64,000 bases of DNA from Timaviella obliquedivisa GSE-PSE-MK23-08B (GTDB lineage: Bacteria > Cyanobacteriota > Cyanobacteriia > Elainellales > Elainellaceae), in the NCBI GenBank assembly GCA_019358855.1, contig JAHHII010000005.1, positions 1 through 64,000 on the forward strand. The letters run 5' to 3'. Positions 51,750 to 60,598 of this stretch are shown one piece after another (positions within the stretch are counted from its first letter, which is position 1; every line of letters begins with the position of its first letter). The position numbers and the translations under genes were made by a program. The notes beneath the pieces were generated by a model, which made no database searches, was not told the origin of the DNA, and was given only the letters and a program-made list of their open reading frames with translations.

Positions 51750-53111
51750 CTAGCCTTCTTTTGTCTCTAATCGCCCAGATCGTATGGCTTCCTTTAGCAC
51801 TCGATAATCTTGCTCAACTTGATGGGCATAAGCCGCGGCAAAATCAGTCACAGCTTGATCGAATGCGTCAGTTTTACCGAGGTAGCCGCCGATTAAAGCC
51901 GGATCACCAGTGCGAGAGTGTGCACGGGCTAATGTGGAGCCGCAAATTTTTCCATAATCTTCTAATCTGTGGGCAGACATGCCTTTGAGCTTAATGGAAG
52001 TCTTCATGTCTTTGAGTTGACGGAAATAGAAGTCTTGCCGCTCAGGACTACTTGTCCATCCTAAAAAAATGTCACTAGCCGCTTGCATTAAGCGTTGACC
52101 GCTGACAATGCGCTGTCCCTCATGGGCATAGGGACTTTTCCCTGCGTAGGGTTCTAAGACGGATGGTCTGGCTTCTTTGTATTGAAGGAGTAAGGGGTCG
52201 TTGTTATTGTCTAACAGTAGAGCAACGCCACAGTGGGTGCCGACGCTACCAACACCCACTACTTTTAACGCGACATCGACTAAGCGGTACCGATCGAGCA
52301 GAAACTGGCGATCGACCTGAAGCGTATCCCGATATTGCTCAAATAGGACTTGAATTTCATCAAAGTACTCATCTTGGTTAGGCAGATGATAAAGCAGAGG
52401 GGGGTTATCCACAAAGCGACGTTGCCCGTTTACTTCCTCAGTCAGTTGATGAAATGCTTGTCCTAAAGTGCGGGTAAATGCTTTGTTTGCCATTTTTACC
52501 CAATGGCTGCGTGTGTCTTCCTCAGGAGCATTTTCAATCAACAAATCTGCTTCTAGTCGGGCATACCAAACTTCTATGGTTTGTAGGTGACTATAGCGAT
52601 CGATCGCCAGTCGGTAGGCGCGCGCGGCTGCTAATGCGGCTTCACAGCAGTCGTGATCAGAAAGACGCAGTTCACGACCCGCCAGAACAATGCTGGTGAC
52701 AAGTCGTTTCACATCCCATTCCCAGGGAGCAATTAGCGTTTCGTCAAAATCATTGAGATCAAAAATGAGATTGCGTTCAGGCGTAGCAAAGCCACCAAAG
52801 TTAAGAAGGTGGCAATCTCCACAGGCTTGCACCTGAATTTGTGTCGTAGGAGTCGTTGCCAAATCTGCTGCCAAGATAGCAGCACTGCCTCGAAAGAAAG
52901 TAAAAGTAGATTGCATCATCCGCCAATGCCGAATGGGAACCAAATTGGGGATCCGTCCTTGGTTAGATTTTTCTATGAGACTAATTGGGTCAGCCCGATC
53001 GCTGGAAACTTGCCATTCTCGGTGAGCCGATCGCGGTACAGCTTGGCGCAAGGCTTTTCCGGCAGCTTGGCGATCGCTGCGTGATTGAGAAGCCGAAGGT
53101 GAATGAGCCAT
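51750..53111 (-). CDS. DUF2252 protein
   Basis: 453 residues, soluble. DUF2252 motifs: RYDP-like entry (LVPIRHWRMMQSTFTFFRG), ACGDCHLLNFGGF, FDLNDFDETLIAPWEWDVKRL and RSHSRTGDPA-type end. The fold resembles a kinase-like phosphotransferase (HxD-like DCHLLN). Function unknown; widespread in bacteria living in stressful settings. The Asp-Phe-Asp pair in LNDFDET could bind metal. Confidence 0.9.
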   Translation of the reverse strand: MAHSPSASQSRSDRQAAGKALRQAVPRSAHREWQVSSDRADPISLIEKSNQGRIPNLVPIRHWRMMQSTFTFFRGSAAILAADLATTPTTQIQVQACGDCHLLNFGGFATPERNLIFDLNDFDETLIAPWEWDVKRLVTSIVLAGRELRLSDHDCCEAALAAARAYRLAIDRYSHLQTIEVWYARLEADLLIENAPEEDTRSHWVKMANKAFTRTLGQAFHQLTEEVNGQRRFVDNPPLLYHLPNQDEYFDEIQVLFEQYRDTLQVDRQFLLDRYRLVDVALKVVGVGSVGTHCGVALLLDNNNDPLLLQYKEARPSVLEPYAGKSPYAHEGQRIVSGQRLMQAASDIFLGWTSSPERQDFYFRQLKDMKTSIKLKGMSAHRLEDYGKICGSTLARAHSRTGDPALIGGYLGKTDAFDQAVTDFAAAYAHQVEQDYRVLKEAIRSGRLETKEG

Positions 53112-53314
53112 CTGGCAAAATATGAAAACGTCACGAAAATTTTATACTGTCTTTCGAGGGTTGACAGTGTAGAACTTAACTTACCATGTCCTATTTCTTT
53201 CCTCTAAACTGAGAGGGCAGCCTTACAAGTTTATACTGCTGATCTCTCTTAGCATTTTTCCTTGCGTAGAGAGAGTTAGAGCCTATCTTAAAGCTCTCCG
53301 AACCTTCCCAATCC
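53112..53314. other. Intergenic upstream of the DUF2252 start
   Basis: 203 bases before a family B element; should contain the DUF2252 promoter. No frame or hairpin identified. Confidence 0.4.
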
Positions 53315-53476
53315 GGCATTGCTGAATGAAAGTATGAATCTGCTCAAAGCCCGTTTCCTTCAGGAGAGGGGTTGGGGGAGAGGTCTATTCGCTGCGTTGC
53401 CAACTCAACCTAACTCCTAGCCCCTTTCCTAAGAGGGCAGGGGAACCGGATTTTCATACTACAATTCATCAACGCC
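53315..53476. mobile_element. Family B non-autonomous element (162 bp)
   Basis: Ends ggcattgctgaatgaaagta and the inverse of ggcgttgatgaattgtagta. Flanking octamers CCCAATCC (53307-53314) and CCTAATCC (53477-53484) differ at one base, the best evidence for an 8-bp target duplication. No reading frame. Inserted between DUF2252 and the XRE gene. Confidence 0.85.
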
Positions 53477-53509
53477 CCTAATCCTATCAACGACTCACGC
53501 AATATCAGT

Positions 53510-53520
53510 CTTAAGGTAGA
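53510..53520 (+). promoter_or_regulatory. CTTAAGGTAGA motif
   Basis: Lies 58 bp before the XRE regulator start. A copy of the recurrent motif. Confidence 0.25.
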
Positions 53521-53578
53521 TAGACACAGCAAAAACCACGCTTAAGACTTATAAAGTGCCTTATAACTTGTGATTACC

Positions 53579-53836
53579 ATGCAAACATCGCACCCCTCGC
53601 TGAGGGCAAAGCAACCTGAAATTGGCAAACTCATTCGTCACCTTCGCCAAGAAATGGAGTTGACTCAGGAAAAACTGGCAGCCAGGCTGGGAGTGACCTT
53701 CCCAACCCTCAATCGCTGGGAAAATGGGCGAGCAACTCCTTCTCCTTTGGCAATGGAGAAGATTGAAGCACTTTTGCACCAAATTGGCGATCGCGGTCAA
53801 TTATTGCTAAGTCAGTGTTTTTCTGAAACAGAGTAA
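53579..53836 (+). CDS. XRE-type helix-turn-helix regulator
   Basis: 85 residues, one HTH_3 domain: IGKLIRHLRQEMELTQEKLAARLGVTFPTLNRWENGRATPSPL, with recognition helix TFPTLNRWENG. No sensory part. ATG 53579 is used; a GTG at 53570 is in frame. Precedes the large hybrid kinase by 52 bp and may control it. Confidence 0.88.
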   Translation: MQTSHPSLRAKQPEIGKLIRHLRQEMELTQEKLAARLGVTFPTLNRWENGRATPSPLAMEKIEALLHQIGDRGQLLLSQCFSETE

Positions 53837-53888
53837 GCAATTACGAAGAGCGGCGCATCAAAGAGAGTCTAGAAAAGGAGTTAAAAGG

Positions 53889-56800
53889 GTGAGCGATCGA
53901 GTGAAAGCATGGGCACTAGACTTTATGAGTAGCCGTAAAAGCAAGGTTATTACTCAACTACTGCCCTATGTCATAACGCTGCTAGCTGTTGGCTCGGCAA
54001 TACTACTTACCCTGATTCTAAGACCTTTCCTTGCCCCTAGTCCCCATCAACTGTTTTTTCTAGCAGTGATGGTCAGCGCTTGGGCGGGCGGCTTACGACA
54101 AGGCTTACTAGCAACCGTTCTATCTACTTTGGTAGTCAACTACTTCTTTACTCAGCCCTATTATTCGCTAGATATTATCAATTCAGCATCTGTGATTAGG
54201 CTCAGTACGTTTGTTGTAGTAGCGGCAATTATTAGTTGGCTCAATCAGTCGCGGAAAAACGCATTACGGAAAGCTAAAGATAGCCTTCAGGCGCTTCGCC
54301 AAAGTGAAGCAAGATTTGGGAGTTTAGCTGGCTCTAATATTATTGGGATGGCTGTTTTTGACTTAGATGGCTTGGTTCTAGAAGCCAATAATGCCTTTCT
54401 TGAGCTAGTAGGCTATACGCAGGAAGATCTGCGATCGGGGCAAGTGCGCTGGCGCGATATAACACCACCAGAATACCAGCAGGTGAGCGAACAGTGCGTG
54501 CAAGATCTCAGATCGACTGGAGTTTGTGCGCCTTTTGAGCAGGAGTACATTTATAAAGATGGTTCGCGCGTGCCTGTTCTCATTGGTTCTGTGATAGGAG
54601 AAGAAAATACAGCGACTGGTTTTGTATTGGATTTAAGTGAACGCAAAAAAGCTAAAGCTGCACAGGAGGAAGCATCTCGACGAGAGCAAGCTCTGTACAT
54701 TGAAGCGCAAGCTGCGAGAGAACGCTTAGAAGATGTTTTAGCAGGTATTAATGATCAGTTTTTTGTACTAGATCAAGAATGGCGCTATACCTACGTTAAC
54801 GATCGCGTTGTAGAAGTTGTCGGAATGCCCAGGGCAGACTTACTAGGCCAATGTGTTTGGGAATTATTCCCCGATATAATCGATACTTCGCTCTATGTAG
54901 AAGCCCATCGATCTGTCGCAGAGCAGACGCAGGTTCAGCTTGAATTTTTCTATCCGTCTTGGCAGCGCTGGTTTGAAAGCCACATTTATCCTTCTGGTAA
55001 CGGCGTTGCTATGCTGGCTATTGATATCACCGATCGCAAGCGCATTGAAGAGGAGCGGAAACAAGCTGAAGCTATCCTACGTGAAAGTGAAGCCCGGTTT
55101 CGGCAAATGGCAGATGCTGCTCCAGTACTGATCTGGATGTCTGGAACCGATAAACTCTGTCACTACTTCAACCAGCCGTGGCTAGACTTTACCGGACGAA
55201 CCCTAGATCAAGAAATGGGCAATGGGTGGGCAGAAGGCGTGCATCCCGACGATGTTCGATATTGCTTAGACACCTACGTCACTGCCTTTGATGCTCGGCA
55301 ACCGTTTCAGATGGAGTATCGCTTTAGGCGCTTTGATGGCGTGTACCGTTGGATTCTTAGTGCATCTGTGCCGCGATATACTTCAGAGGAAGAATTTTTA
55401 GGCTATATCGGCTCTTGCATTGACATTGAAGATCGCAAACAAATGGAAGAAGCTCGGCGAGAAAGTGAAGAGCGATTCCGAACCCTGGCAGATAATATTT
55501 CTCAGCTAGTGTGGATGACCGATGCCAGCGGCTGGGTTTATTGGTATAACCAACGCTGGTTTGACTATACTGGAACCACTCTTGAGGAAGTGCAAGGCTG
55601 GGGTTGGCAAAAAGTACATCATCCAGAATATGTCGATCGCGTTACTAAGCGGCTCCGTCATTTCTTTGAAATCGGTGAACCCTGGGAAGATACATTTCCA
55701 CTGCGAGGCAAAGATGGAATTTATCGCTGGTTTTTGTCTCGGGCGTTACCCATCCGAGATGAAACAGGGCGCATTCAAAGCTGGTTTGGCACAAACACCG
55801 ATGTTACCGATCGCCAACAAGCAGAAGAAGCTTTGCGAGACAGTGAATCGCGGTTCCGGCTAATGATGGAGAGTGCTAAAGAGTACGCCATTTTTACAAT
55901 GGATATGGAAGGTCATGTAATTAACTGGAACGCTGGAGCGAAGCGTCTTTTGGGCTATTGCGAAGCCGAAATCGTCGGACAAAACTATCAAATTCTTTTC
56001 ACACCTGAAGACGTTGCCCAGGGTTTAGAAAAGCAAGAAATGCAGAATGCCTTACAGGAGGGCGGAGCCGATGATGCACGTTGGCACCAGCGCAGAGATG
56101 GGAGTCGCTTCTGGGCAAACGGATTATCAATGCCATTACTAGACGAAGCTGGGCAAGTTCAGGGATTTATGAAAATCTTGCGTGACATGACCAAGGAAAA
56201 GCAGGCCAGTGAAAGGCTACAACTGCTGTACGAAACTGCCAGCGATTTACTAACCGCCGAACAGCCCTTAGTACTGATGAACAGCCTGCTGAGCAAGCTC
56301 TCGGTGCAAATGGGGCTGCAATTTTATGTTCAATACTTTATGGAGCAAGATCATCCTGCTTCAATGCTGCAACTGGTTTCATTTAACGGGCTTTCTGAGG
56401 TGACAGTACACCCGCTAAGGCAGCTTGCTTTAGGAGAAGGAATTTGTGGATGTGTGGCTCAACAACAGCACCAAATGTTGTTGAACGATGTGCAGCAATC
56501 GACGCTGCCTAATGCTCAAACTCTTCGCTCTATAGGGGTGACTGCTTATGCCAGCCAGCCTCTCATTGTTCAAGGGCGACTTTTAGGAACTCTTGCATTC
56601 GGCAGCTTTACTCGAACAGAATTCACTTCAGAGGAAGCATCTCTGCTGCAAGCCATTTCCGATCAGGTTGCTGTTGCGATCGATCGCGCTAATTTAACCG
56701 CCTCGTTACGCCAACAAGCAGAGCAACTTTCCCATGCGAACCGGATCAAGGATGAGTTTTTGGCAGTCTTATCCCACGAGTTGCGCACTCCATTAAACCC

Positions 56801-57875
56801 TATCTTGGGCTGGTCAAAACTCCTGCGAACTCGAAAGTATGATGAGGCTACAGTGAATCGTGCATTAGAAACAATCCAGCGCAATGCGCAACTTCAAACC
56901 CAGTTAATTGAAGATCTGCTAGACGTTTCCCGAATTCTACAAGGCAAACTGAGCTTGAAGGTTAGTCCCATCAGCTGGAACTTCATTATTCCAGCGGCAC
57001 TGGAAACGGTGCGGTTAGCGGCAGAAGCCAAAGCGATTCAAATCCAACCTACGATCGAGCCTAATGTTGGGCAAGTTCTGGGAGATGCGGGTCGATTACA
57101 GCAAGTCGTTTGGAATCTTTTATCTAATGCAGTTAAGTTCACACCGCAGGGAGGCCAGGTCAGCATTAAGTTAGAACAAGTAGAGAACCAGGCGCAAGTG
57201 ACCGTTAGCGATACTGGTAAAGGTGTTACTGCTGAGTTTTTGCCTTATGTCTTTGATTACTTTCGTCAAGCCGACAGCGCTACCACTCGCAAGTTTGGTG
57301 GCTTGGGGCTGGGGTTGGCGATCGTGCGGCAAATTGTTGAATTGCATGGTGGCACAGTTTGGGTAGAGAGTCCGGGTGAAGATCAAGGGGCAACATTTGT
57401 TGTGAGGCTGCCACTGCTTAATGCAAAGCCAGAAAAGAGCCAGGAAGAAAATCAATCTTTAAGCCAGACCTCTGAGGGTTCGTCTTTAGCAGGATTGCGA
57501 ATCTTAGTTGTGGATGATGAGATAGACTCGCGCAACTTTACGGCTTTTGTTTTAGAGCAAGAGCAAGCTGAAGTGATGACCTTATCTTCTGCCTGGGAAG
57601 CGCTGCAAGAACTTGAGCAGTATAATCCGGATGTACTATTGACCGACATTGGAATGCCCGACATGGATGGTTACATGCTAATTCGGCAGGTTAGAACTCG
57701 CCCACCCGAACAAGGCGGACAGGTCGTGGCGATCGCCCTCACAGCCTATGCCGGAGATTTTGACCAACAGCAAGCCTTACAGGCGGGGTTCCAATATCAT
57801 TTGTCCAAGCCAATCGAACCGGATGAACTAATTAAGACGATCGCCGCCCTTCCCAGGAGAGCCAGCCAGGGTTGA
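53889..57875 (+). CDS. Large hybrid sensor kinase: membrane DUF4118 - 5 PAS - GAF - HisKA - HATPase - REC
   Basis: 1328 residues. The N-terminal block (about 20-115) has four short helices of the KdpD-like DUF4118 type (PSPHQLFFLAVMVSAWAGGL). Five PAS/PAC units follow (about 135-255, 280-390, 400-515, 525-645, 655-770), each ending in a DRK/DRQ-type linker. Then GAF (about 790-945), HisKA (LSHELRTPLNPILGW, phospho-His about 962), HATPase (VVWNLLSNAVKF, DTGKGV, GLGLGLAIV) and a C-terminal receiver (about 1202-1325, VVDDEIDSR, acceptor in LLTDIGMP). Membrane-bound, many possible ligands. GTG start with AAGGAG upstream. Confidence 0.93.
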   Translation: MSDRVKAWALDFMSSRKSKVITQLLPYVITLLAVGSAILLTLILRPFLAPSPHQLFFLAVMVSAWAGGLRQGLLATVLSTLVVNYFFTQPYYSLDIINSASVIRLSTFVVVAAIISWLNQSRKNALRKAKDSLQALRQSEARFGSLAGSNIIGMAVFDLDGLVLEANNAFLELVGYTQEDLRSGQVRWRDITPPEYQQVSEQCVQDLRSTGVCAPFEQEYIYKDGSRVPVLIGSVIGEENTATGFVLDLSERKKAKAAQEEASRREQALYIEAQAARERLEDVLAGINDQFFVLDQEWRYTYVNDRVVEVVGMPRADLLGQCVWELFPDIIDTSLYVEAHRSVAEQTQVQLEFFYPSWQRWFESHIYPSGNGVAMLAIDITDRKRIEEERKQAEAILRESEARFRQMADAAPVLIWMSGTDKLCHYFNQPWLDFTGRTLDQEMGNGWAEGVHPDDVRYCLDTYVTAFDARQPFQMEYRFRRFDGVYRWILSASVPRYTSEEEFLGYIGSCIDIEDRKQMEEARRESEERFRTLADNISQLVWMTDASGWVYWYNQRWFDYTGTTLEEVQGWGWQKVHHPEYVDRVTKRLRHFFEIGEPWEDTFPLRGKDGIYRWFLSRALPIRDETGRIQSWFGTNTDVTDRQQAEEALRDSESRFRLMMESAKEYAIFTMDMEGHVINWNAGAKRLLGYCEAEIVGQNYQILFTPEDVAQGLEKQEMQNALQEGGADDARWHQRRDGSRFWANGLSMPLLDEAGQVQGFMKILRDMTKEKQASERLQLLYETASDLLTAEQPLVLMNSLLSKLSVQMGLQFYVQYFMEQDHPASMLQLVSFNGLSEVTVHPLRQLALGEGICGCVAQQQHQMLLNDVQQSTLPNAQTLRSIGVTAYASQPLIVQGRLLGTLAFGSFTRTEFTSEEASLLQAISDQVAVAIDRANLTASLRQQAEQLSHANRIKDEFLAVLSHELRTPLNPILGWSKLLRTRKYDEATVNRALETIQRNAQLQTQLIEDLLDVSRILQGKLSLKVSPISWNFIIPAALETVRLAAEAKAIQIQPTIEPNVGQVLGDAGRLQQVVWNLLSNAVKFTPQGGQVSIKLEQVENQAQVTVSDTGKGVTAEFLPYVFDYFRQADSATTRKFGGLGLGLAIVRQIVELHGGTVWVESPGEDQGATFVVRLPLLNAKPEKSQEENQSLSQTSEGSSLAGLRILVVDDEIDSRNFTAFVLEQEQAEVMTLSSAWEALQELEQYNPDVLLTDIGMPDMDGYMLIRQVRTRPPEQGGQVVAIALTAYAGDFDQQQALQAGFQYHLSKPIEPDELIKTIAALPRRASQG

Positions 57876-58044
57876 GTCAGCGATCGAAACTTCCACAGAT
57901 AGATCATGGGTAGAAGTGGATAGACGGCATCTGTCTACGGGTGGCTCTACCAAAACTATCCAAAAGTATTGTTATATACTGAGATTTGCGGCGATCGCCC
58001 CAAACCCAGATACAAACTCAGATACATCCCATGCAGATACGATA

Positions 58045-58716
58045 ATGACGGCAACAACAACCTTGCTAGTCGAGGAAATTTTTGAAACGATACAAGGTGA
58101 AGGCGCATTCACAGGATCTCCGGTATCGTTCGTTCGCTTATATGGTTGTCCGGTCGGTTGCGCTTTCTGCGATCAGGGCTGGGCGGCATCTGCTGATACA
58201 ACTCGGCAAAATCCCTATCAATGGATGGCGATCGCCGACATTATTAAGCAAGTTTCTAGCTATGCCCCTCAGCGGATTGTGATTTCGGGTGGAGAGCCGC
58301 TGCTGCAAAAAAACTGTGCCCTCTTAATCCACGAGCTTCAAACCGCTGGGTTCACTGTTCACATCGAAACCGCAGGAATTGCCCCTATTTCTACGCCAGA
58401 TTTAGCAGACTGCTGGATTACCTTTTCGCCTAAAGATAAAGTTGCCCGATCGCCTCAGTACAAATCCCTTGAGTTCTACTGGAAGCGAGCCGATGAAATT
58501 AAGCTAGTCATTGAAGATGGCACCGAACTTGAGTTTTATCAAAACTCTTTAGCCGCTAGCCAAGCCCCGGTCTATCTACAGCCAGAGTGGAACAATCTTT
58601 CGGTGACCAGCGCGATCGCAGTTTCACTGCTGCAAGATTTAGAGAGACAGCGATCGCATAATGGGCGAATCTATAAATTGAGTTTGCAAACCCATAAGTT
58701 TCTAAATCTGCCCTAG
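58045..58716 (+). CDS. queE: 7-carboxy-7-deazaguanine synthase QueE
   Basis: 223 residues. Radical-SAM enzyme that converts 6-carboxytetrahydropterin to 7-carboxy-7-deazaguanine. EEIFETIQGEGAFTGSPVSFVR is the usual start; the iron-sulfur motif is CPVGCAFC (Cys-x3-Cys-x2-Cys), followed by GGEPLL. ATG 58045 is chosen because the family's first strand begins right after it; a longer frame from 57916 adds 43 unsupported residues. First of four queuosine genes; a family A element follows 5 bp after the stop. Confidence 0.93.
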   Translation: MTATTTLLVEEIFETIQGEGAFTGSPVSFVRLYGCPVGCAFCDQGWAASADTTRQNPYQWMAIADIIKQVSSYAPQRIVISGGEPLLQKNCALLIHELQTAGFTVHIETAGIAPISTPDLADCWITFSPKDKVARSPQYKSLEFYWKRADEIKLVIEDGTELEFYQNSLAASQAPVYLQPEWNNLSVTSAIAVSLLQDLERQRSHNGRIYKLSLQTHKFLNLP

Positions 58717-58721
58717 TCTAA

Positions 58722-58871
58722 GAGGATGTCTGAGAAGTATCAAAGAGTCTTACACTCGCCCCCCAACCCCCCATTCTGGGGGACTTCCGAGCCACTCCTT
58801 CTTCAAAGTCCCCCAAAATGGGGGATTTAGGAGGCGGATTGGATAGCAACCTAGACTTCTCAGACAACCTC
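58722..58871 (+). mobile_element. Family A element, copy 5 (150 bp), inside the que gene run
   Basis: Exactly 150 bp with ends gaggatgtctgagaagtat and cttctcagacaacctc, flanked by TAA on both sides (58719-58721, 58872-58874). It separates queE from queD and should affect read-through transcription. Confidence 0.92.
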
Positions 58872-58926
58872 TAAAACTAATCAGGTCAATCAAATCAATC
58901 AGTTATCGGAGCCTGTAAAAACGATC

Positions 58927-59409
58927 ATGAACTCGAATCATTGCCGCTCTCAAAGATTAGAACGAACCGCGACAGCATTAGCACCAGTCCAGCAAGCGAT
59001 CTATCGCAACGTTAATGCCCAAGATAGTGATTTACTCAGTCAAATGCGATCGCTAAACTTTGAGTACGAAATTGCCTCATCTTTTGAAAGGTTTCACAGC
59101 AACCCTCCTCTGTGGCAAGACTTTCATTCGCATATTTTTGAGGTTCGGCTAACTTTTCAATCCCGACAAAATTCAGGAGATCTCTACGGTTTAGATATGA
59201 TCGAAATGCAGCAAAAACTTGAGGCTTTAATTTCTAAAATCCCGCCAACAGTTAACCACCTGCCGGGATGTGAAGCGGGAACAACTGAGGCTTTATGCTC
59301 TTTTTTTGCCGACATTAGAATCGTGATTGCTGATCCCTTAATCCGGCTAATTAAAGTTTCAGTTTCCGAGACTCGCGATCGCGTAACCACATTATTGTTA
59401 CAGGACTAA
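58927..59409 (+). CDS. queD: Divergent QueD-like (6-carboxytetrahydropterin synthase family) protein
   Basis: 160 residues in the slot where queD is expected. The T-fold pattern is visible: FEYEIASSFERFH, FHSHIFEVRLTF (matches the HGH zinc pair as HSH), GLDMIEMQQKLEALI, a His in VNHLPG, and Glu in VSETRDR. The catalytic Cys of QueD, normally a few residues before HGH, is absent, and the first zinc His is displaced. It may be a variant enzyme or a non-catalytic partner. ATG start; queC follows after 3 bp. Confidence 0.72.
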   Translation: MNSNHCRSQRLERTATALAPVQQAIYRNVNAQDSDLLSQMRSLNFEYEIASSFERFHSNPPLWQDFHSHIFEVRLTFQSRQNSGDLYGLDMIEMQQKLEALISKIPPTVNHLPGCEAGTTEALCSFFADIRIVIADPLIRLIKVSVSETRDRVTTLLLQD

Positions 59410-59412
59410 GCC

Positions 59413-60126
59413 GTGAATATCCCCACTCAATGCATTATTCTTCTAAGCGGTGGACAAGATTCTACAACCGTTGCCCTCCAGGCTAAAGCTGATTATGAGG
59501 AAGTTCATGCCCTGACGATTCACTACGGACAGCGGCATGAAATTGAGGTTGAAAGCGCTCTTGCAGTAGGGAAAGCATTGAGCGTTACATCCCATGAAGT
59601 AATTAAATTAGGCAATGTCTTAAAGAGCACTTCGCCTTTAGTTTCGAGCAATTCTGTGGATGTCTTTGAAAGATCGGAAGACGTTCCAGAGGGTGTTGCT
59701 AATACGTTTATTCCTTCTCGAAATGCTCTATTCTTAACTCTTGCATCTAATCGAGCGATCGCGTTAGGAATTAACACAATTTATACCGGAGTTTGTGAAT
59801 GCGATTACTCAGGTTATCCTGATTGCCGTAGGGTATTTATTGATTCTTTAGAAGATGCCTTAAGTTTAGGCAATTTTGGGGGAAAAGGTAAATTCAAAAT
59901 TCTCACGCCTCTTATGTTTTTGACGAAAGCAGAAAGCGTCAAGCTGGCTCAAAGCTTTTTAGGCATTGAGGAATTCAAGAGAATGTTTGAGCTTACTCAT
60001 ACCTGCTATCAAGGTATTAAGGGAGGATGCGGACACTGTGCTGCCTGCCTGCTTCGAGACAAAGGATTTGTGGAAGCTAAAGTTGATGACCCAATTTGGA
60101 AATTTAGAGAGGCTCAAAATGATTGA
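59413..60126 (+). CDS. queC: 7-cyano-7-deazaguanine synthase QueC
   Basis: 237 residues. ATP-binding PP-loop ILLSGGQDSTTV (about 9-19), conserved HYGQRHEIEV, FIPSRNALFLTLA and a C-terminal zinc site (THTCYQGIKGGCGHCAACLL). Converts carboxydeazaguanine to preQ0 with ATP and ammonia. GTG start at 59413, three bases after queD. The end overlaps the queF start by 8 bp. Confidence 0.95.
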   Translation: MNIPTQCIILLSGGQDSTTVALQAKADYEEVHALTIHYGQRHEIEVESALAVGKALSVTSHEVIKLGNVLKSTSPLVSSNSVDVFERSEDVPEGVANTFIPSRNALFLTLASNRAIALGINTIYTGVCECDYSGYPDCRRVFIDSLEDALSLGNFGGKGKFKILTPLMFLTKAESVKLAQSFLGIEEFKRMFELTHTCYQGIKGGCGHCAACLLRDKGFVEAKVDDPIWKFREAQND

Positions 60127-60532
60127 ATCTTATGGCTCAAGCGCAATCGCTAATGCAGCGATCGAACCTTTGGAAATATGGGAAAGTCCATCCCTAATTC
60201 CTTATCTCATTCACTTAGAACATCCTGAGTTTGCGTCACTTTGTCCTCGGTCTGGCTATCCTGACTCTGGAACAATTGTGATTGATTATATCCCCCATAG
60301 ATTTACCGTTGAATTAAAGGCGATAAAACTATATATCAACTCGTTCCGCAATGAAAAAATCTCTCATGAGGGTGTTATAAATGCGATCGCCGATAAATTC
60401 TTTAAAGATGTACAGCCCCGGTCGCTGCGAGTAATTGGCGATTTTATGCGTCGTGGTGGCGTGAAGACTGTAATTACGGTTCAAAGAGGCGATCGCTACG
60501 ATTTTGCAAGTTATCAGGCAAACATCTTGTAA
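60119..60532 (+). CDS. queF: preQ0 reductase QueF (short type)
   Basis: 137 residues, YkvM-type. The catalytic Cys lies in FASLCPRSGYPDSG, followed by TIVIDYIP, KLYINSFRNEKISHE (NADPH/Glu segment) and a C-terminal GDFMRRGGV. Reduces preQ0 to preQ1. The ATG at 60119 overlaps the end of queC, and the family N-terminus fits; the longer frame beginning at 59966 is read inside queC and is rejected. Confidence 0.94.
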   Translation: MIESYGSSAIANAAIEPLEIWESPSLIPYLIHLEHPEFASLCPRSGYPDSGTIVIDYIPHRFTVELKAIKLYINSFRNEKISHEGVINAIADKFFKDVQPRSLRVIGDFMRRGGVKTVITVQRGDRYDFASYQANIL

Positions 60533-60598
60533 TCATCCTAAGTCTAGCAATTAAGCAAAAGGAGTTAAATTCGCTAGTGTCACTACTTCTTAAACAAA

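Noticed and set aside
59966-60118. Extension of queF into queC
   Set aside because: It is antisense-free but reads queC in another frame; the QueF family begins at 60119.
58927-60532. Que genes as part of a deazaguanine DNA-modification system
   Set aside because: No dpdA-type transglycosylase, DNA helicase or nuclease gene lies nearby; the set is sufficient for preQ1 supply.
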